Shown here: piece by piece, positions 8,587 to 18,052 of the stretch
Layout of the letters: the number at the start of each line of letters is the position of its first letter
How positions within the stretch are numbered: the stretch's first letter is position 1
Assembly: GCA_035716025.1 (NCBI GenBank)
Contig: DASTKH010000044.1
Location: forward strand, 62,001 to 126,000
Reading direction: 5' to 3'
Origin: JADGHE01 sp035716025
GTDB lineage: Bacteria > Pseudomonadota > Alphaproteobacteria > Rhizobiales > Xanthobacteraceae
Length of the DNA stretch: 64,000 nucleotides
Notes under the pieces: generated by a model
Database searches by the model: none
Seen by the model: only the letters and a program-made list of their open reading frames with translations
What the model was told of the DNA's origin: nothing
Translations under genes and position numbers: made by a program

Positions 8587-9942
8587 TTAACTTAATTCGG
8601 AACGTGCGGGGCTCAAGGGGGCCGTCGCGGGCTCCGGCGCGGCATCGAAGTCGGCGCGCTCCCAGCGGACGCGAACCACGGCGCCATGTTCCGGCGCCTT
8701 GCGGTTCGCGAAGGCGAGCGTCGCGCCGGACCGTTCGAGAAGGGTCTTGGCAATGAAAAAGCCGAGTCCGAGTCCACTCGGCTCGTCGTCGGTCGCGGGG
8801 CGGCGCGCCCCACGTGTCGTAAGATAGGGCTCGCCGAGACGGTCCCGGATTTCCGGCGAAAACCCCGGCCCGTCATCGGCGATGGTGATCGCCACCTCAC
8901 GCGGGGTCCAGCGCACCGCGATTTCGACGCGTTTTTCCGCAAAATCGACGGCATTTTCCACGAGATTGCCGAGACCGTAGAGAAGCGAAGGATTGCGGAG
9001 AACCGTGGGCTCGTCGCGAGGATCTTCCGGAAGAAGAAGGTCGATGTCGATGCCGAAATTGCGATGCGGCGCTACCACCTCCTCGATGAGCGCGGTGAGA
9101 GGCGTGCGCGCGAAGGGCGTATCCCCCGTCGACAGTTCGGTCAGCTTGCCGAGGATTTCGCGGCAGCGCTGCGCCTGCGAGCGCAACAGACGGATGTCAT
9201 CGCTGTAGGGCGCGTCCGGCGGCAAGGTGCGCTCCAGCTCCTTGGCAATCACCGCGATCGTCGACAGGGGCGTGGCAAGCTCGTGCGCAGCCGCTGCGGC
9301 GAGGCCGTCGAGCTGCGACAGATGCTGCTCGCGGGCGAGCACCAGTTCCGTCGCCGCAAGCGCGTCGGAGAGGCTGCGTTGACCCTCGGCGATCTGCCAA
9401 GCGTAGACCCCGATGTAACCGAGCGCCAGCACGATGCAGAGCCAGATCGCCGCCATGTAGAGCGGCGGCAGAATCAGCGGGTCGTTGCTCGCCCACGGTA
9501 GCGGCTCGTGGAAAAACAGCAGCGCCGTCGCCCAAGTGATTGCCAGCGCGCCGAGCAGCAGCGTATGGCGCGGCGGCAACGCCATGGCCGACACCAGCAC
9601 GGGAGCGAGAAACAGGAACGCGAACGGGTTCTGCAGTCCTCCGGTAAGGTAAAGAAGCATGGCCTGCTGCGTCAGATCGAATGCGAGCACCCAGGCGGCT
9701 CGCTCGGGCGCGATGCGGGGCGACATGCGGTCGCGCAGCATCAGCGCCAGATTCACCCAGGCGGAGACGCCAATCACCGTCAGGCAGGGCCACAGCGGCA
9801 ACTTGAAGTCGAGCCCGAAATGCACGACCAGCACGGCGCCGGTCTGCCCCGTGAGCGCAAGCCAGCGCAGCCGCACGAGCGTGTCGAGCCGCACGTGCCG
9901 GTGTGCTTCGCGGTGCTGCTGGTGAAGGTGGCCGGTTAGCAT
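8587..9942 (-). CDS. regB: Redox sensor histidine kinase RegB/PrrB/ActS
   Basis: Membrane sensor kinase of 451 aa from the ATG at 9942; the longer upstream extension in frame lacks family features. Six hydrophobic segments precede the kinase core. GGLQNPF (101-107) is the conserved quinone-responsive loop of RegB. The H-box has His220 in AAAHELATPLS, and Cys260 in AQRCREIL lies exactly 40 residues on, the same spacing as His225 and redox-active Cys265 of Rhodobacter capsulatus RegB. ATP-binding N and G boxes follow (LVENAVDFA, DDGPGFS, GLGLGFFIA). It is divergent from htpX across about 250 bp. Confidence 0.94.
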   Translation of the reverse strand: MLTGHLHQQHREAHRHVRLDTLVRLRWLALTGQTGAVLVVHFGLDFKLPLWPCLTVIGVSAWVNLALMLRDRMSPRIAPERAAWVLAFDLTQQAMLLYLTGGLQNPFAFLFLAPVLVSAMALPPRHTLLLGALAITWATALLFFHEPLPWASNDPLILPPLYMAAIWLCIVLALGYIGVYAWQIAEGQRSLSDALAATELVLAREQHLSQLDGLAAAAAHELATPLSTIAVIAKELERTLPPDAPYSDDIRLLRSQAQRCREILGKLTELSTGDTPFARTPLTALIEEVVAPHRNFGIDIDLLLPEDPRDEPTVLRNPSLLYGLGNLVENAVDFAEKRVEIAVRWTPREVAITIADDGPGFSPEIRDRLGEPYLTTRGARRPATDDEPSGLGLGFFIAKTLLERSGATLAFANRKAPEHGAVVRVRWERADFDAAPEPATAPLSPARSELS

Positions 9943-10188
9943 GACGCAACTGTAACAAACTTCCGCCGAGGCGGCTGCGCATTCGGTCGCACACGGCCGC
10001 AGGCGAATAACCGCCACGCCTTGTGCTCGGCCCGGGCGAGGCTCCGCCGCGGAAGCGGCCGCGACCCCGGCGTGCGTCACTTCGTCCGCGGCGTCCTGCC
10101 CTTGATGAGATGGCGTTCCGCCCCAACATTCTCTGCCGGCTTGGGCGGCCTTTTCCGATCCGGTCGGCCGCCGGGCACGGAGGATCGA

Positions 10189-11130
10189 ATGAATTTTCTG
10201 CGTACCGCCATTCTGCTCGCGGGCCTGACGGCCCTGTTCATGGCGGTGGGATTTCTCATCGGCGGGCAGTCCGGCATGCTGATCGCTTTGGTGGTCGCCG
10301 CCGGCATGAACTTCTTCGCCTACTGGAACGCCGATCGCATGGTGCTGTCGATGACCGGCGCCCAGGAGGTCGACGAGACCACGGCGCCGGAATTCGTCGG
10401 CATCGTGCGTGAGCTTGCTGCCCGCGCCGGGCTACCGATGCCGCGTGTCTACCTCATCGAAGAGGATCAGCCGAACGCCTTCGCGACGGGCCGCAACCCG
10501 GAGAACGCCGCGGTGGCCGCAAGCACCGGTCTTTTGCGCCGGCTCACGCGTGAGGAGGTGGCGGGCGTGATGGCGCACGAGCTTGCCCATGTGAAGAACC
10601 GCGACACGCTCACGATGACCATCACGGCCACGATCGCCGGCGCGATCTCGATGCTGGCGCAGTTCGGGATGTTCTTCGGCGGCAATCGCGACAACAACAA
10701 CGGGCTTGGAATTGTCGGTACGCTGGCCATGGTGATCCTGGCGCCGCTCGCCGCCATGCTGGTGCAAATGGCGATCAGCCGGACCCGCGAATATGCGGCC
10801 GACCGCATGGGCGGGGAGATCAGCGGCAATCCGCTGGCGCTTGCGTCGGCCCTCGAGAAGATTTCGAGCGACGCGCACGTGATCGAGAATCACGCGGCCG
10901 AGGCCAACCCCGCGATGGCCCATCTCTTCATCGTCAACCCGCTTTCGGGCGCGCGGATGGACAATCTGTTCTCGACGCATCCGGCGACCGAGAACCGCAT
11001 CGCCGCCCTGCTGGAGCAGGCGCGGGAGATGGGGGCTTCGCGCCGCACCCCGTCGGGCGCGATGCCCCGCGGTCCCTGGGGCGGTGCGCCGCGCGGCCCC
11101 TGGGGACGGCCTTCGGGTCCCTGGGGCTGA
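10189..11130 (+). CDS. htpX: Protease HtpX, M48 zinc metalloprotease
   Basis: Membrane-bound zinc protease of 313 aa for quality control of misfolded membrane proteins. It has two N-terminal transmembrane helices (about 4-45), the zinc motif HELAH at 130-134, two further hydrophobic segments (about 145-190), and downstream EYAADRMG supplying the third ligand. The start at 10189 is chosen because AGGAGG-like GGAGGAT precedes it at proper spacing and the product begins MNFLRTAILL like its homologues. The C-terminus has Pro/Trp/Gly repeats of the type RGPWG, common in rhizobial HtpX. It may share a transcript with rsmB, although a palindromic repeat separates them. Confidence 0.94.
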   Translation: MNFLRTAILLAGLTALFMAVGFLIGGQSGMLIALVVAAGMNFFAYWNADRMVLSMTGAQEVDETTAPEFVGIVRELAARAGLPMPRVYLIEEDQPNAFATGRNPENAAVAASTGLLRRLTREEVAGVMAHELAHVKNRDTLTMTITATIAGAISMLAQFGMFFGGNRDNNNGLGIVGTLAMVILAPLAAMLVQMAISRTREYAADRMGGEISGNPLALASALEKISSDAHVIENHAAEANPAMAHLFIVNPLSGARMDNLFSTHPATENRIAALLEQAREMGASRRTPSGAMPRGPWGGAPRGPWGRPSGPWG

Positions 11131-11189
11131 CCGAACCGGTTCGAACCTGGTCGGCCGCAACCGCGCCAGGTGCCGGCCTCGTGACCCCG

Positions 11190-11237
11190 ACCCCTCACCC
11201 CGACTCTCTTCCGCAAGCGGGGAGAGAGGGGCGAGGG
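11190..11237. repeat. Intergenic palindromic repeat element
   Basis: Imperfect long hairpin in the htpX-rsmB spacer. The left arm (about 11190-11213, CCCCTCACCCC then CTCTCTTCCGC) pairs with the right arm (11217-11237, CGGGGAGAGAGG then GGCGAGGG), with loop AAG. The same CGGGGAGAGRCGAGGG core recurs inside pqqE at 25003-25020. Both resemble a dispersed palindromic repeat family I recall from rhizobial genomes. It could act as a terminator for htpX or an mRNA stabiliser. Confidence 0.65.
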
Positions 11238-11336
11238 CGTCGGCGGGAAGGAGCCGCTTGCGCGCTCTGGCGCACGCGCCCGGCTTTTGCCAAAGGTCGG
11301 GTCTAAGCATGGGCCGAGCTACGAGAGCCGTTTGCA

Positions 11337-12680
11337 ATGATTCGTCCCCGCGCGGGCCGTGACGCCGAAGCACCCGGCCTGGCGGCAAGACGCATCGCCG
11401 CCGAAATTCTCGAGAACGTGCTGCGCCGTCGCCGGCCGCTCGACGAGCAACTGGACGGTCGCCAGGCGCATCCGGGCCTCGTCGGAATTGAGGAGCGCGA
11501 CCGGGCGCTCGTGCGCATGCTGGCCGCGACGGTGTTGCGTCGCCTGGGCTCGCTGCGGCACCTGCTGCGGCTCTATATGCCGGCGGGCCTGCCGCCCGAG
11601 GTCCCGCGGGTCGAGACGGCCCTGCTTGTCGGCGCTGCCCAGCTCCTGTGGCTCGACGTGCCGGACCATGCGGCCGTCGACCTCTCGGTGCGCCTGGTGC
11701 AGGCCGACCGCCGGGCCGCGCGATTTCCCGCCCTGGTCAATGCGGTCCTCCGCCGCGTCGCCCGCGATGGACCGGAGGACCTGCGTGGCGCCGAGGCACA
11801 ACCGCTCGACACCCCCGATTGGATGTTCCTGCGCTGGTGCGCACATTACGGCAAGGATACGGCCTTCGCGATCGCCCGGGCGCAGCGCCAACCTCCGTCC
11901 CTTGATCTCTCGGTCAAATCCGATCCCGGCGCGTGGGCGCAAAGGCTGCGCGGCAAGGTGCTGCCGACCGGCACCGTCCGCACGGTCGCGCATGGTCCGG
12001 TGCCCCGGCTTCCGGGCTATGCGGAGGGGCAATGGTGGGTGCAGGATGCGGCCGCCGCCCTGCCGGCGCGTCTCCTCGGAGATGTGCGCGGCCTCACGGT
12101 CGCCGATCTCTGCGCCGCCCCTGGCGGAAAGACCGCGCAGCTCGCGCTCGCCGGCGCGCGTGCGACGGCGGTAGACCGTTCCGCTGCTCGGCTCGGCCGG
12201 CTCGTCGAAAATCTGGCGCGCCTCGGGCTGCGGGCCGAGACGGTGGAAGCCGATGCGACTCACTGGCAGGGGGGCCCGTTCGACGCCGTTCTGCTCGATG
12301 CGCCCTGCCTTGCCACCGGGACGATCCGGCGCCACCCCGACATCGCCTGGCTCAAGCGGGAGACGGATCTGCTCTCTTTGACGGAGCTGCAGCGCCGGCT
12401 GCTCGACAACGCCGTGGCGCTCACCCGCCCCGGTGGAATGCTGGTCTATTGTACCTGCTCGCTGGAACCCGAGGAAGGCGAGCAGCAGGTGGCCGCGCTG
12501 CTTGCGCGCGACCCGCGGGTGCGGAGAAGCCCAATTGCGGCCTCCGAGATCGCCGGTCTCGATGCGCTCTTGACCCCCGAAGGCGATCTTCGCACGCTGC
12601 CTTGCCATCTCGGCTGTGCGCAGGATCCACGCTTCGGCGGTCTCGACGGATTTTATGCGGCGCGGCTGCAGCGGCTCTAA
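11337..12680 (+). CDS. rsmB: 16S rRNA (cytosine-967-C5)-methyltransferase RsmB
   Basis: rRNA m5C methyltransferase of 447 aa. The N-terminal NusB-like RNA-binding domain (about 15-145) includes the typical RFPALVNAVLRR segment. The SAM-dependent Rossmann domain has motif I DLCAAPGGKTAQLA (258-270), motif IV DAPC with Cys324, and motif VI CTCS with catalytic Cys374, the two-cysteine arrangement of m5C enzymes. Length and domain order are normal. Its position just before a heparinase II/III gene is common in alphaproteobacteria. Confidence 0.94.
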   Translation: MIRPRAGRDAEAPGLAARRIAAEILENVLRRRRPLDEQLDGRQAHPGLVGIEERDRALVRMLAATVLRRLGSLRHLLRLYMPAGLPPEVPRVETALLVGAAQLLWLDVPDHAAVDLSVRLVQADRRAARFPALVNAVLRRVARDGPEDLRGAEAQPLDTPDWMFLRWCAHYGKDTAFAIARAQRQPPSLDLSVKSDPGAWAQRLRGKVLPTGTVRTVAHGPVPRLPGYAEGQWWVQDAAAALPARLLGDVRGLTVADLCAAPGGKTAQLALAGARATAVDRSAARLGRLVENLARLGLRAETVEADATHWQGGPFDAVLLDAPCLATGTIRRHPDIAWLKRETDLLSLTELQRRLLDNAVALTRPGGMLVYCTCSLEPEEGEQQVAALLARDPRVRRSPIAASEIAGLDALLTPEGDLRTLPCHLGCAQDPRFGGLDGFYAARLQRL

Positions 12681-12915
12681 CAGGAGAAAGAATCGTTCGG
12701 CCGGTGCAAGCAGGGGATGGCGGCGACGGAACGGTTGGCCGCGAATCGGCTCTTCGTTATCCTGTGGTTCGGGCCGCGCGAGCGGCGTTCCCGGTGCACC
12801 GGGATGGCTCGGCCCGCGTAATCTCACTGCTGGTTCCCCTGATCTCGCATGTTTGTCCCGGAAAGATAACAACAGCTTTTCCGGTCATGTGCCGAACGAG
12901 AGGCCATTCCGTGCC

Positions 12916-14673
12916 ATGTCCGGCGGGTTGATCGCGGAGCGCGCCCGGCTTTCGCTGTTTGTGGCGCAACAAGGGGTTCATGCGCTCGGCCGGCGGGCGC
13001 AAGCCAATCCGCTCGTGCGCTGGCGGTTTTCCCCCGCACTGGCGGATCGTCTCGTCATCGCGCCGCAGGATCTCCGCACCGCCGACCCGACCCGGGCGAG
13101 CGAAATCTATGCCGGCCGGTTCGCGTTTGCAGGCAAAATCGTGCTTTGTGACGGCCGTTCGCCCTTTGCCGTCCCGGCGCCCTCATCCGAGTGGGCGCAG
13201 GGGCTCGAAGGGTTCGGTTGGCTGCGCCATCTGCGCGCGGCCGATTCGGCCATCACCCGCTCGCACGCGCGGGCACTGGTCGACGACTGGATCAGTTCAC
13301 ACAGCCGCTGGAACCCGGTTTCCTGGAGCCCGGAGGTCGTCTCGCGCCGGGTCATATCCTGGCTGTCGCACGCGCCCTTCCTCCTCAGCGAGGCAGACGC
13401 GCGCTTCTATCGCCGGTTCATTCGCAGCCTCTCGCGCCAGGTGAGATTCCTGCGCTGGTCGCTTCGCGGCATGGGGGAGGGCCTGCCGCAGCTTCAGGCG
13501 ATCTGCGCGCTCAACTATGCCGCGCTGTGCATGGCGGGGCAGGCCCGCCTGATGCGCTTCGCGGGCGGCCGACTGGTGGCGGCCTTGCAGCGGCAAATCC
13601 TCCCCGACGGCGGGCATATCAGCCGCAACCCGGGTGCCCTGATCGAATTGCTGCTCGACCTTCTGCCGTTGCGACAGGCGTTTGGGGCGCGCAATCTGCC
13701 GCCGCCCCCCGCGCTCGTGAACGCCATCGAGCGGATGATGCCGATGCTGCGCTTCTTCCGCCACGGCGACGGCGCCTTTGCGAACTTCAACGGCATGGGG
13801 CCGACGCCGCCCGACCTGCTGGCGACGGTTCTCGCCTATGACGATGCGCGCGGGCGGCCCGTGAACAATGCGGCCCATTCGGGCTACCAGCGGCTCGAGG
13901 CACCGGGCGCGGTGGTGATCGTCGACACCGGCCGGCCGCCGCCGATGCCGGTCAGTCAGGAAGCCCATGCCGGATGCTTGGCGTTCGAATTCTCCGTTGG
14001 CCGCCATCGCCTAGTGGTGAACTGCGGGCTTCCCGCGATCGGACGCGAGAGCTGGCGGCATTTTGCCCGCACGACGGCGGCCCATTCGACGCTCACGCTC
14101 GCCGGGCTCTCGTCCTGCCGCTTCCTCAATGCGCCGCGCCTGCAGAGGCTGATCGGCACGCCGATCGTGAACGGTCCGCAGGACATCGCGGTCGGCCGCG
14201 ACAGCACCCCGGAGGGCATGCACCTTGTGGCGTCGCACGACGGTTATGCGCGCCGCTGCGGGCTCGTGCACGAACGCCGGCTGCTGCTCGCGGCCGACGG
14301 GCGGAGACTCGACGGGGAGGACACCCTCAGGCCCGCGCGCGGCCACCGGATGCCGCGCCGGGTTCCCGATGCCTACACGTTGCGTTTCCACCTCCACCCG
14401 GCGGTCTCGGCCGTGCCGCTGACGCACCGCAACGCCGTCATGCTGACGCTGCCCAACCGAGACGTTTGGACCTTCGAGGCGAACGAGCATCCCGTCGCGA
14501 TCGAGGACAGCGTGTATCTTGCGGGGCCGCACGGTCCGCAGCGCACGACGGAGCTCGTGATCTACGGCAATGCCCGGCAAGCGGCCACGGTCTCGTGGAG
14601 CTTCGTGCAGCTCGATCCCGCGGAGGCCAATCGCGCATTGCCGCGCGGTCTCGCGTCGGAAGGGCCGCTCTGA
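12916..14673 (+). CDS. Heparinase II/III family protein
   Basis: Predicted alginate-lyase/heparinase-like protein of 585 aa. An alpha/alpha-toroid N-terminal half (about 60-330) precedes the C-terminal heparinase II/III beta-sandwich (about 370-560), with VVNCGLP, AHSTLTLAG and HERRLLLAADGRRLDGEDTL as family hallmarks. I chose ATG 12916 (MSGGLIAERARL) because the frame upstream is an open extension without homologous character. No signal peptide is obvious, so the site of action is unclear. Homologues next to rsmB are widespread in alphaproteobacteria, but their substrate is not established. The product may process envelope polysaccharide. Confidence 0.82.
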   Translation: MSGGLIAERARLSLFVAQQGVHALGRRAQANPLVRWRFSPALADRLVIAPQDLRTADPTRASEIYAGRFAFAGKIVLCDGRSPFAVPAPSSEWAQGLEGFGWLRHLRAADSAITRSHARALVDDWISSHSRWNPVSWSPEVVSRRVISWLSHAPFLLSEADARFYRRFIRSLSRQVRFLRWSLRGMGEGLPQLQAICALNYAALCMAGQARLMRFAGGRLVAALQRQILPDGGHISRNPGALIELLLDLLPLRQAFGARNLPPPPALVNAIERMMPMLRFFRHGDGAFANFNGMGPTPPDLLATVLAYDDARGRPVNNAAHSGYQRLEAPGAVVIVDTGRPPPMPVSQEAHAGCLAFEFSVGRHRLVVNCGLPAIGRESWRHFARTTAAHSTLTLAGLSSCRFLNAPRLQRLIGTPIVNGPQDIAVGRDSTPEGMHLVASHDGYARRCGLVHERRLLLAADGRRLDGEDTLRPARGHRMPRRVPDAYTLRFHLHPAVSAVPLTHRNAVMLTLPNRDVWTFEANEHPVAIEDSVYLAGPHGPQRTTELVIYGNARQAATVSWSFVQLDPAEANRALPRGLASEGPL

Positions 14674-14746
14674 TCGGACCGGGGGCGCTGTGGCAGGCGC
14701 ACCGCCCGCCCTTGCAACCCGGCTCCTTCTGGAGGATGGGTGAGGT

Positions 14747-15895
14747 GTGGCTGCCGCGCGGATCCGCAAGCTGACCCTCACCAATTTCCGCAGCTACCGG
14801 GCGCTGCAGATGACGCCCGGAGAACGGCCCATCGTGCTCACCGGGCCGAACGGCGTCGGCAAGACCAATCTCATCGAAGCCATCTCCTATCTGAGCCCCG
14901 GGCGCGGCCTGCGCCGGGCCACGCTCGACGAAGTGGCGTTTGCGGAGGGCGACGGCTCCTGGGCGGTGGCCGCCCAAGTTGAAGGCGCGCTCGGCCTTGC
15001 GACGCTCGGCACCGGCATCGGCCCGGCGGCTGCGCGGGCCGATGGGGAAGGTCGCAAATTCCGCATCGACGGCGAACCCGCCGCCTCGGCGGCGAGTTTT
15101 GCCGAACATCTGCATGTAATCTGGCTCGTGCCCGCGATGGATGGTCTGTTCTCCGGCCCGGCGGCGGAGCGCCGCCGGTTCCTGGACCGCCTCGCGCTCG
15201 CCGTCGACTCGCGCCACACAGCGCGGGTGAACGCGCTCGAAAGGAGCCTGCGGGCGCGCAATCGCCTGCTCGAAGATCCGAGCCCGAACGCACAATGGCT
15301 TGCGGCGGTGGAGCACGAGACCGCGGAGCTCGCGGTGGCGGTTGCGGCGATCCGCGCCGAGACCGTGCACCGGCTCGGCGCCGCGCTTGCCGCCCGCGCC
15401 GACGATGCCGCGTTTCCGTCGGCCGCCCTTGCGCTCGAAGGCTGGATGGAAGGCGAGCTTGCTGAACGGCCGGCCGTCGAGCTCGAAGACCGCTACCGCG
15501 CGCGGCTGCGGGAGAACCGCGGTCGCGACGCGGCCGCGGGCCGCACGCTCGACGGCCCGCATCTCAGCGATCTCAAGGTCGCGCATCGCGCGAAAGGCAT
15601 TGCGGCGGCCGAGGCGTCGACCGGAGAGCAGAAGGCGCTGCTGATCGGCCTCGTGCTCGCGCATGCCGGTCTGATTGCCGAAATGACGGGGATTGCGCCG
15701 GTGCTGCTTCTCGACGACGTGGTCGCCTATCTCGATCCGGCGCGGCGGAGCGCGCTCTATGAGCGGCTGGAGCGCATCGGCGCGCAGGTCTGGATGACGG
15801 GCGCCGACCCGGCGAGCTTCGCCGAGCTCGAGGGCCGGGCCGAAATGTTCACCGTGGTACCGGGCGCGGTGGAGCGCCGGGGGGCAAGGGGTTGA
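14747..15895 (+). CDS. recF: DNA replication and repair protein RecF
   Basis: SMC-like ATPase of 382 aa acting in RecFOR loading of RecA at gaps. Features are LTNFRSYR at the N-terminus, Walker A GPNGVGKTN (about 33-41), the ABC-type signature STGEQKA, and Walker B VLLLDDVVAYLD, where the conserved Asp-Asp precedes the D-loop. It starts with GTG at 14747, with GGAGG at 14731-14735. The gene usually sits with dnaA/dnaN; here it lies between a heparinase gene and a sugar kinase. Confidence 0.94.
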   Translation: MAAARIRKLTLTNFRSYRALQMTPGERPIVLTGPNGVGKTNLIEAISYLSPGRGLRRATLDEVAFAEGDGSWAVAAQVEGALGLATLGTGIGPAAARADGEGRKFRIDGEPAASAASFAEHLHVIWLVPAMDGLFSGPAAERRRFLDRLALAVDSRHTARVNALERSLRARNRLLEDPSPNAQWLAAVEHETAELAVAVAAIRAETVHRLGAALAARADDAAFPSAALALEGWMEGELAERPAVELEDRYRARLRENRGRDAAAGRTLDGPHLSDLKVAHRAKGIAAAEASTGEQKALLIGLVLAHAGLIAEMTGIAPVLLLDDVVAYLDPARRSALYERLERIGAQVWMTGADPASFAELEGRAEMFTVVPGAVERRGARG

Positions 15896-15960
15896 GGCAA
15901 GGCCCGCTCTGTGGTCAGGTGCCCCGGCGGGCAGGGGCCGCGGACAGGTGAGGATTGCGT

Positions 15961-16887
15961 ATGGCGGAGCCGGAGTCCCGAATCGTCTCGGTGGGCGAGG
16001 TCATGGTTGAGCTTGCCCGCGGCGACGACGGCCGCTACGCGCTCTCCTTCGGCGGGGATACGTTCAACACGGCGGTCTATCTCGCCCGCGCGGGCCTCGA
16101 CGTCGCCTATGCCACGGCGCTCGGCAACGACGCGTACTCGACCCGCATCGTCGATCTTGCTGCGGCCGAGGGCATCGGGGTGGACCTGATCGTCCGGGTG
16201 CCGGGCCGGATGCCGGGGCTCTACCTTATTGAATCGGATGAGAAAGGCGAGCGGCAGTTCAGCTACTGGCGCGACACCGCGCCGGCGCGAGAGCTGTTCG
16301 AGCTGCCCGCCTGGGCGGCGCTCGCGGAGCGGCTGCTTGACGCGCGGCTCATCTATTTTTCGGGGATCACGCTCTCGCTCTATTCCAATATGGGGCTCGG
16401 GCGTTTTCTGGCGCTCCTGGAACTCGCCCGGCAACGCGGCGTGAAGGTGGCGTTCGACAGCAATTATCGTCCGCACGGCTGGCGCGGCGATGTCGCCCGC
16501 GCCCGTGCTGTCTATCTCGAGGCGCTCAAGCGGGTGGACGTGGCGCTGCCGAGCTTCGAGGACGAGGCCATGCTGTGGGGCGATGCCAGCCCGCAGGCGA
16601 CGGTCGATCGGCTGCGCGCGTTCGGCATCGACGAGATCGTGGTGAAGAATGCCGGCAAGGATGCGCTCGTCGCCTACAAGGACGCGCGGGAATGGATCCC
16701 CGTCAAGCCGGATGTGACGCCGGTCGACACCACGGCTGCCGGCGACAGTTTCAATGCGGCCTATCTGGCGGCGCGACTCAAGGGCCAGTCCGGTGCCGCC
16801 GCCGCGCAGGCCGCGCATGCGCTCGCTGCCGAAGTCGTGCAGCGGCGCGGCGCCATCATTCCGCGCCAACAGCGCGCGGTGCATTGA
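15961..16887 (+). CDS. kdgK: 2-keto-3-deoxygluconate kinase (PfkB family)
   Basis: Sugar kinase of 308 aa, expected to phosphorylate 2-keto-3-deoxygluconate to KDPG in the cytosol. PfkB features are SFGGDTFNTAVYLARAG near residue 30 and the C-terminal signature DTTAAGDSFNAAY with catalytic Asp in AAGD. FDSNYRPHGW is typical of KDG kinases. ATG 15961 is preferred over TTG 15955 because AGGTGAGG is well spaced for it. KDPG aldolase (eda), the next enzyme in this route, is encoded convergently about 1.2 kb away, supporting the assignment. Confidence 0.88.
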   Translation: MAEPESRIVSVGEVMVELARGDDGRYALSFGGDTFNTAVYLARAGLDVAYATALGNDAYSTRIVDLAAAEGIGVDLIVRVPGRMPGLYLIESDEKGERQFSYWRDTAPARELFELPAWAALAERLLDARLIYFSGITLSLYSNMGLGRFLALLELARQRGVKVAFDSNYRPHGWRGDVARARAVYLEALKRVDVALPSFEDEAMLWGDASPQATVDRLRAFGIDEIVVKNAGKDALVAYKDAREWIPVKPDVTPVDTTAAGDSFNAAYLAARLKGQSGAAAAQAAHALAAEVVQRRGAIIPRQQRAVH

Positions 16888-16913
16888 ACTGCGGTCGCGC
16901 GGGGCGGTTCGCT

Positions 16914-17408
16914 TCAAGGCTTTCCGGCGAGCATCGCGATCCACGCTGCCAGGAACGGCAGGGGGATCGAGGCGAGTACCCTGAGCCAGACAATGCGCGC
17001 CGGCATCATCGGCATTTCCCAGAGAAAGACGCGGTGCAACGCAAAGAGCGCCCAAGCCGTCATATAGGCGATCACCTGCGGCGCGCTTGCGCCGCTTTTC
17101 AGCGCCGCGATACCGATCGCGAAGCCGATCATCGGACCGCCCGGCGTCAGCGCGCCGGCAACGGTCGCGACGGCCGTGCCGGAGAGGCCCGATTCCGGCC
17201 CGAGCCATTGCGCAATCAGTGCCTGCGGCATGACTTCGGCAATGAAGCCGGAGCCGAGCACGCCGATCGTCAGGCGCGGGAGAAGCCGCAGGAAATCGAC
17301 AGCCCCGCCTTTAAGTCCGCTGCGGAACAGCGCGCGGCTGCGCATGATCGCCACGAAGCCGAGCGCGACCACGATCAGCCAAAGGAAAATGACGACCGCG
17401 ACGGTCAC
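16914..17408 (-). CDS. Half-size permease-like membrane protein, second of a paralogous pair
   Basis: Small integral membrane protein of 164 aa starting with GTG at 17408, which overlaps the upstream stop (GTGA). Four to five hydrophobic helices are visible. It shares a clear pattern with the neighbouring protein: WLGPESGLSG, a long hydrophobic stretch, TPGGP, then ALKSGA, and R-x3-WEMP. The PGGP loop and WE(M/V)P recall the second repeat of ArsP/YraQ (DUF318) permeases, so each may be half a transporter. The transported substrate is unknown. Confidence 0.6.
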   Translation of the reverse strand: MTVAVVIFLWLIVVALGFVAIMRSRALFRSGLKGGAVDFLRLLPRLTIGVLGSGFIAEVMPQALIAQWLGPESGLSGTAVATVAGALTPGGPMIGFAIGIAALKSGASAPQVIAYMTAWALFALHRVFLWEMPMMPARIVWLRVLASIPLPFLAAWIAMLAGKP

Positions 17409-17947
17409 GAGCCGGCCTTCCAGCCGAGCGCCCGCGCGATCGGCCGCGCGAGCAGGCCCGAGATGATCGGCAGCGGCACCGCGAGCAGCACCCGCCACCC
17501 CACGAATTCCATGCCGAAGAACGGCACCTCCCAAACCAAGGCGCGCGAATAGCCGATCAGCGACCAGCTCACGATCAACGCCACGATCGCCCCGAAATCG
17601 GCCCCCATAAGGGCGAGCGCTCCGGCGACTGGGTAGATGGTGAACGGCCCGCCGGGCAGGATCGCGCCGGCGAGCGTCGCAATGAGAATGCCCGCGAGGC
17701 CCGACTCCGAGCCCACCCAGCGGTTGACGACCTCCCGCGGCAGCAGCAGCGCGATGAAGGCGCCGACGAGGCAGCCGGCAAGCAGATTGGGCATCATGGT
17801 GACGAACAGCACCATGTCGCCCATCAGGATTTCGACGAATTTGTTTCCTCCGTCGCGGACGAGGACGCTGATCATCGCGCCCAGCACCAGGAGGAGCAGC
17901 AGGCCGGTCGACCAGTCGAGGGGGCCAGGGCGGCGCGGAGAGGTCAT
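17405..17947 (-). CDS. Half-size permease-like membrane protein, first of a paralogous pair
   Basis: Membrane protein of 180 aa from ATG 17947. Homologous features to its partner are RWVGSESGLAG, LPGGPFTIYP, ALALMGA, and RALVWEVPFFG with RVLLAVPLP. A first helix (about 12-27) and a short cytoplasmic or periplasmic loop precede the shared core. The two genes overlap by 4 bp, which suggests stoichiometric synthesis of a heteromer. It resembles ArsP/YraQ-type permease halves; this is inferred from motif shape only. It follows eda on the same strand after about 105 bp. Confidence 0.6.
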   Translation of the reverse strand: MTSPRRPGPLDWSTGLLLLLVLGAMISVLVRDGGNKFVEILMGDMVLFVTMMPNLLAGCLVGAFIALLLPREVVNRWVGSESGLAGILIATLAGAILPGGPFTIYPVAGALALMGADFGAIVALIVSWSLIGYSRALVWEVPFFGMEFVGWRVLLAVPLPIISGLLARPIARALGWKAGS

Positions 17948-18052
17948 GAACACGAATCTTCGGAGGGCGGGGCGGCGGCCCCGCAAGGAACCGCCCATAT
18001 CACGCCGCCTTGTGCATGCTGCCGCGCGCGGGTTCAAGCCCGGCGCCGAGGT

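Noticed and set aside
12616..12915. 100-codon upstream extension of the heparinase frame
   Set aside because: Overlaps the end of rsmB and has Arg/Ser-rich noncoding composition; ATG 12916 gives a family-like start.
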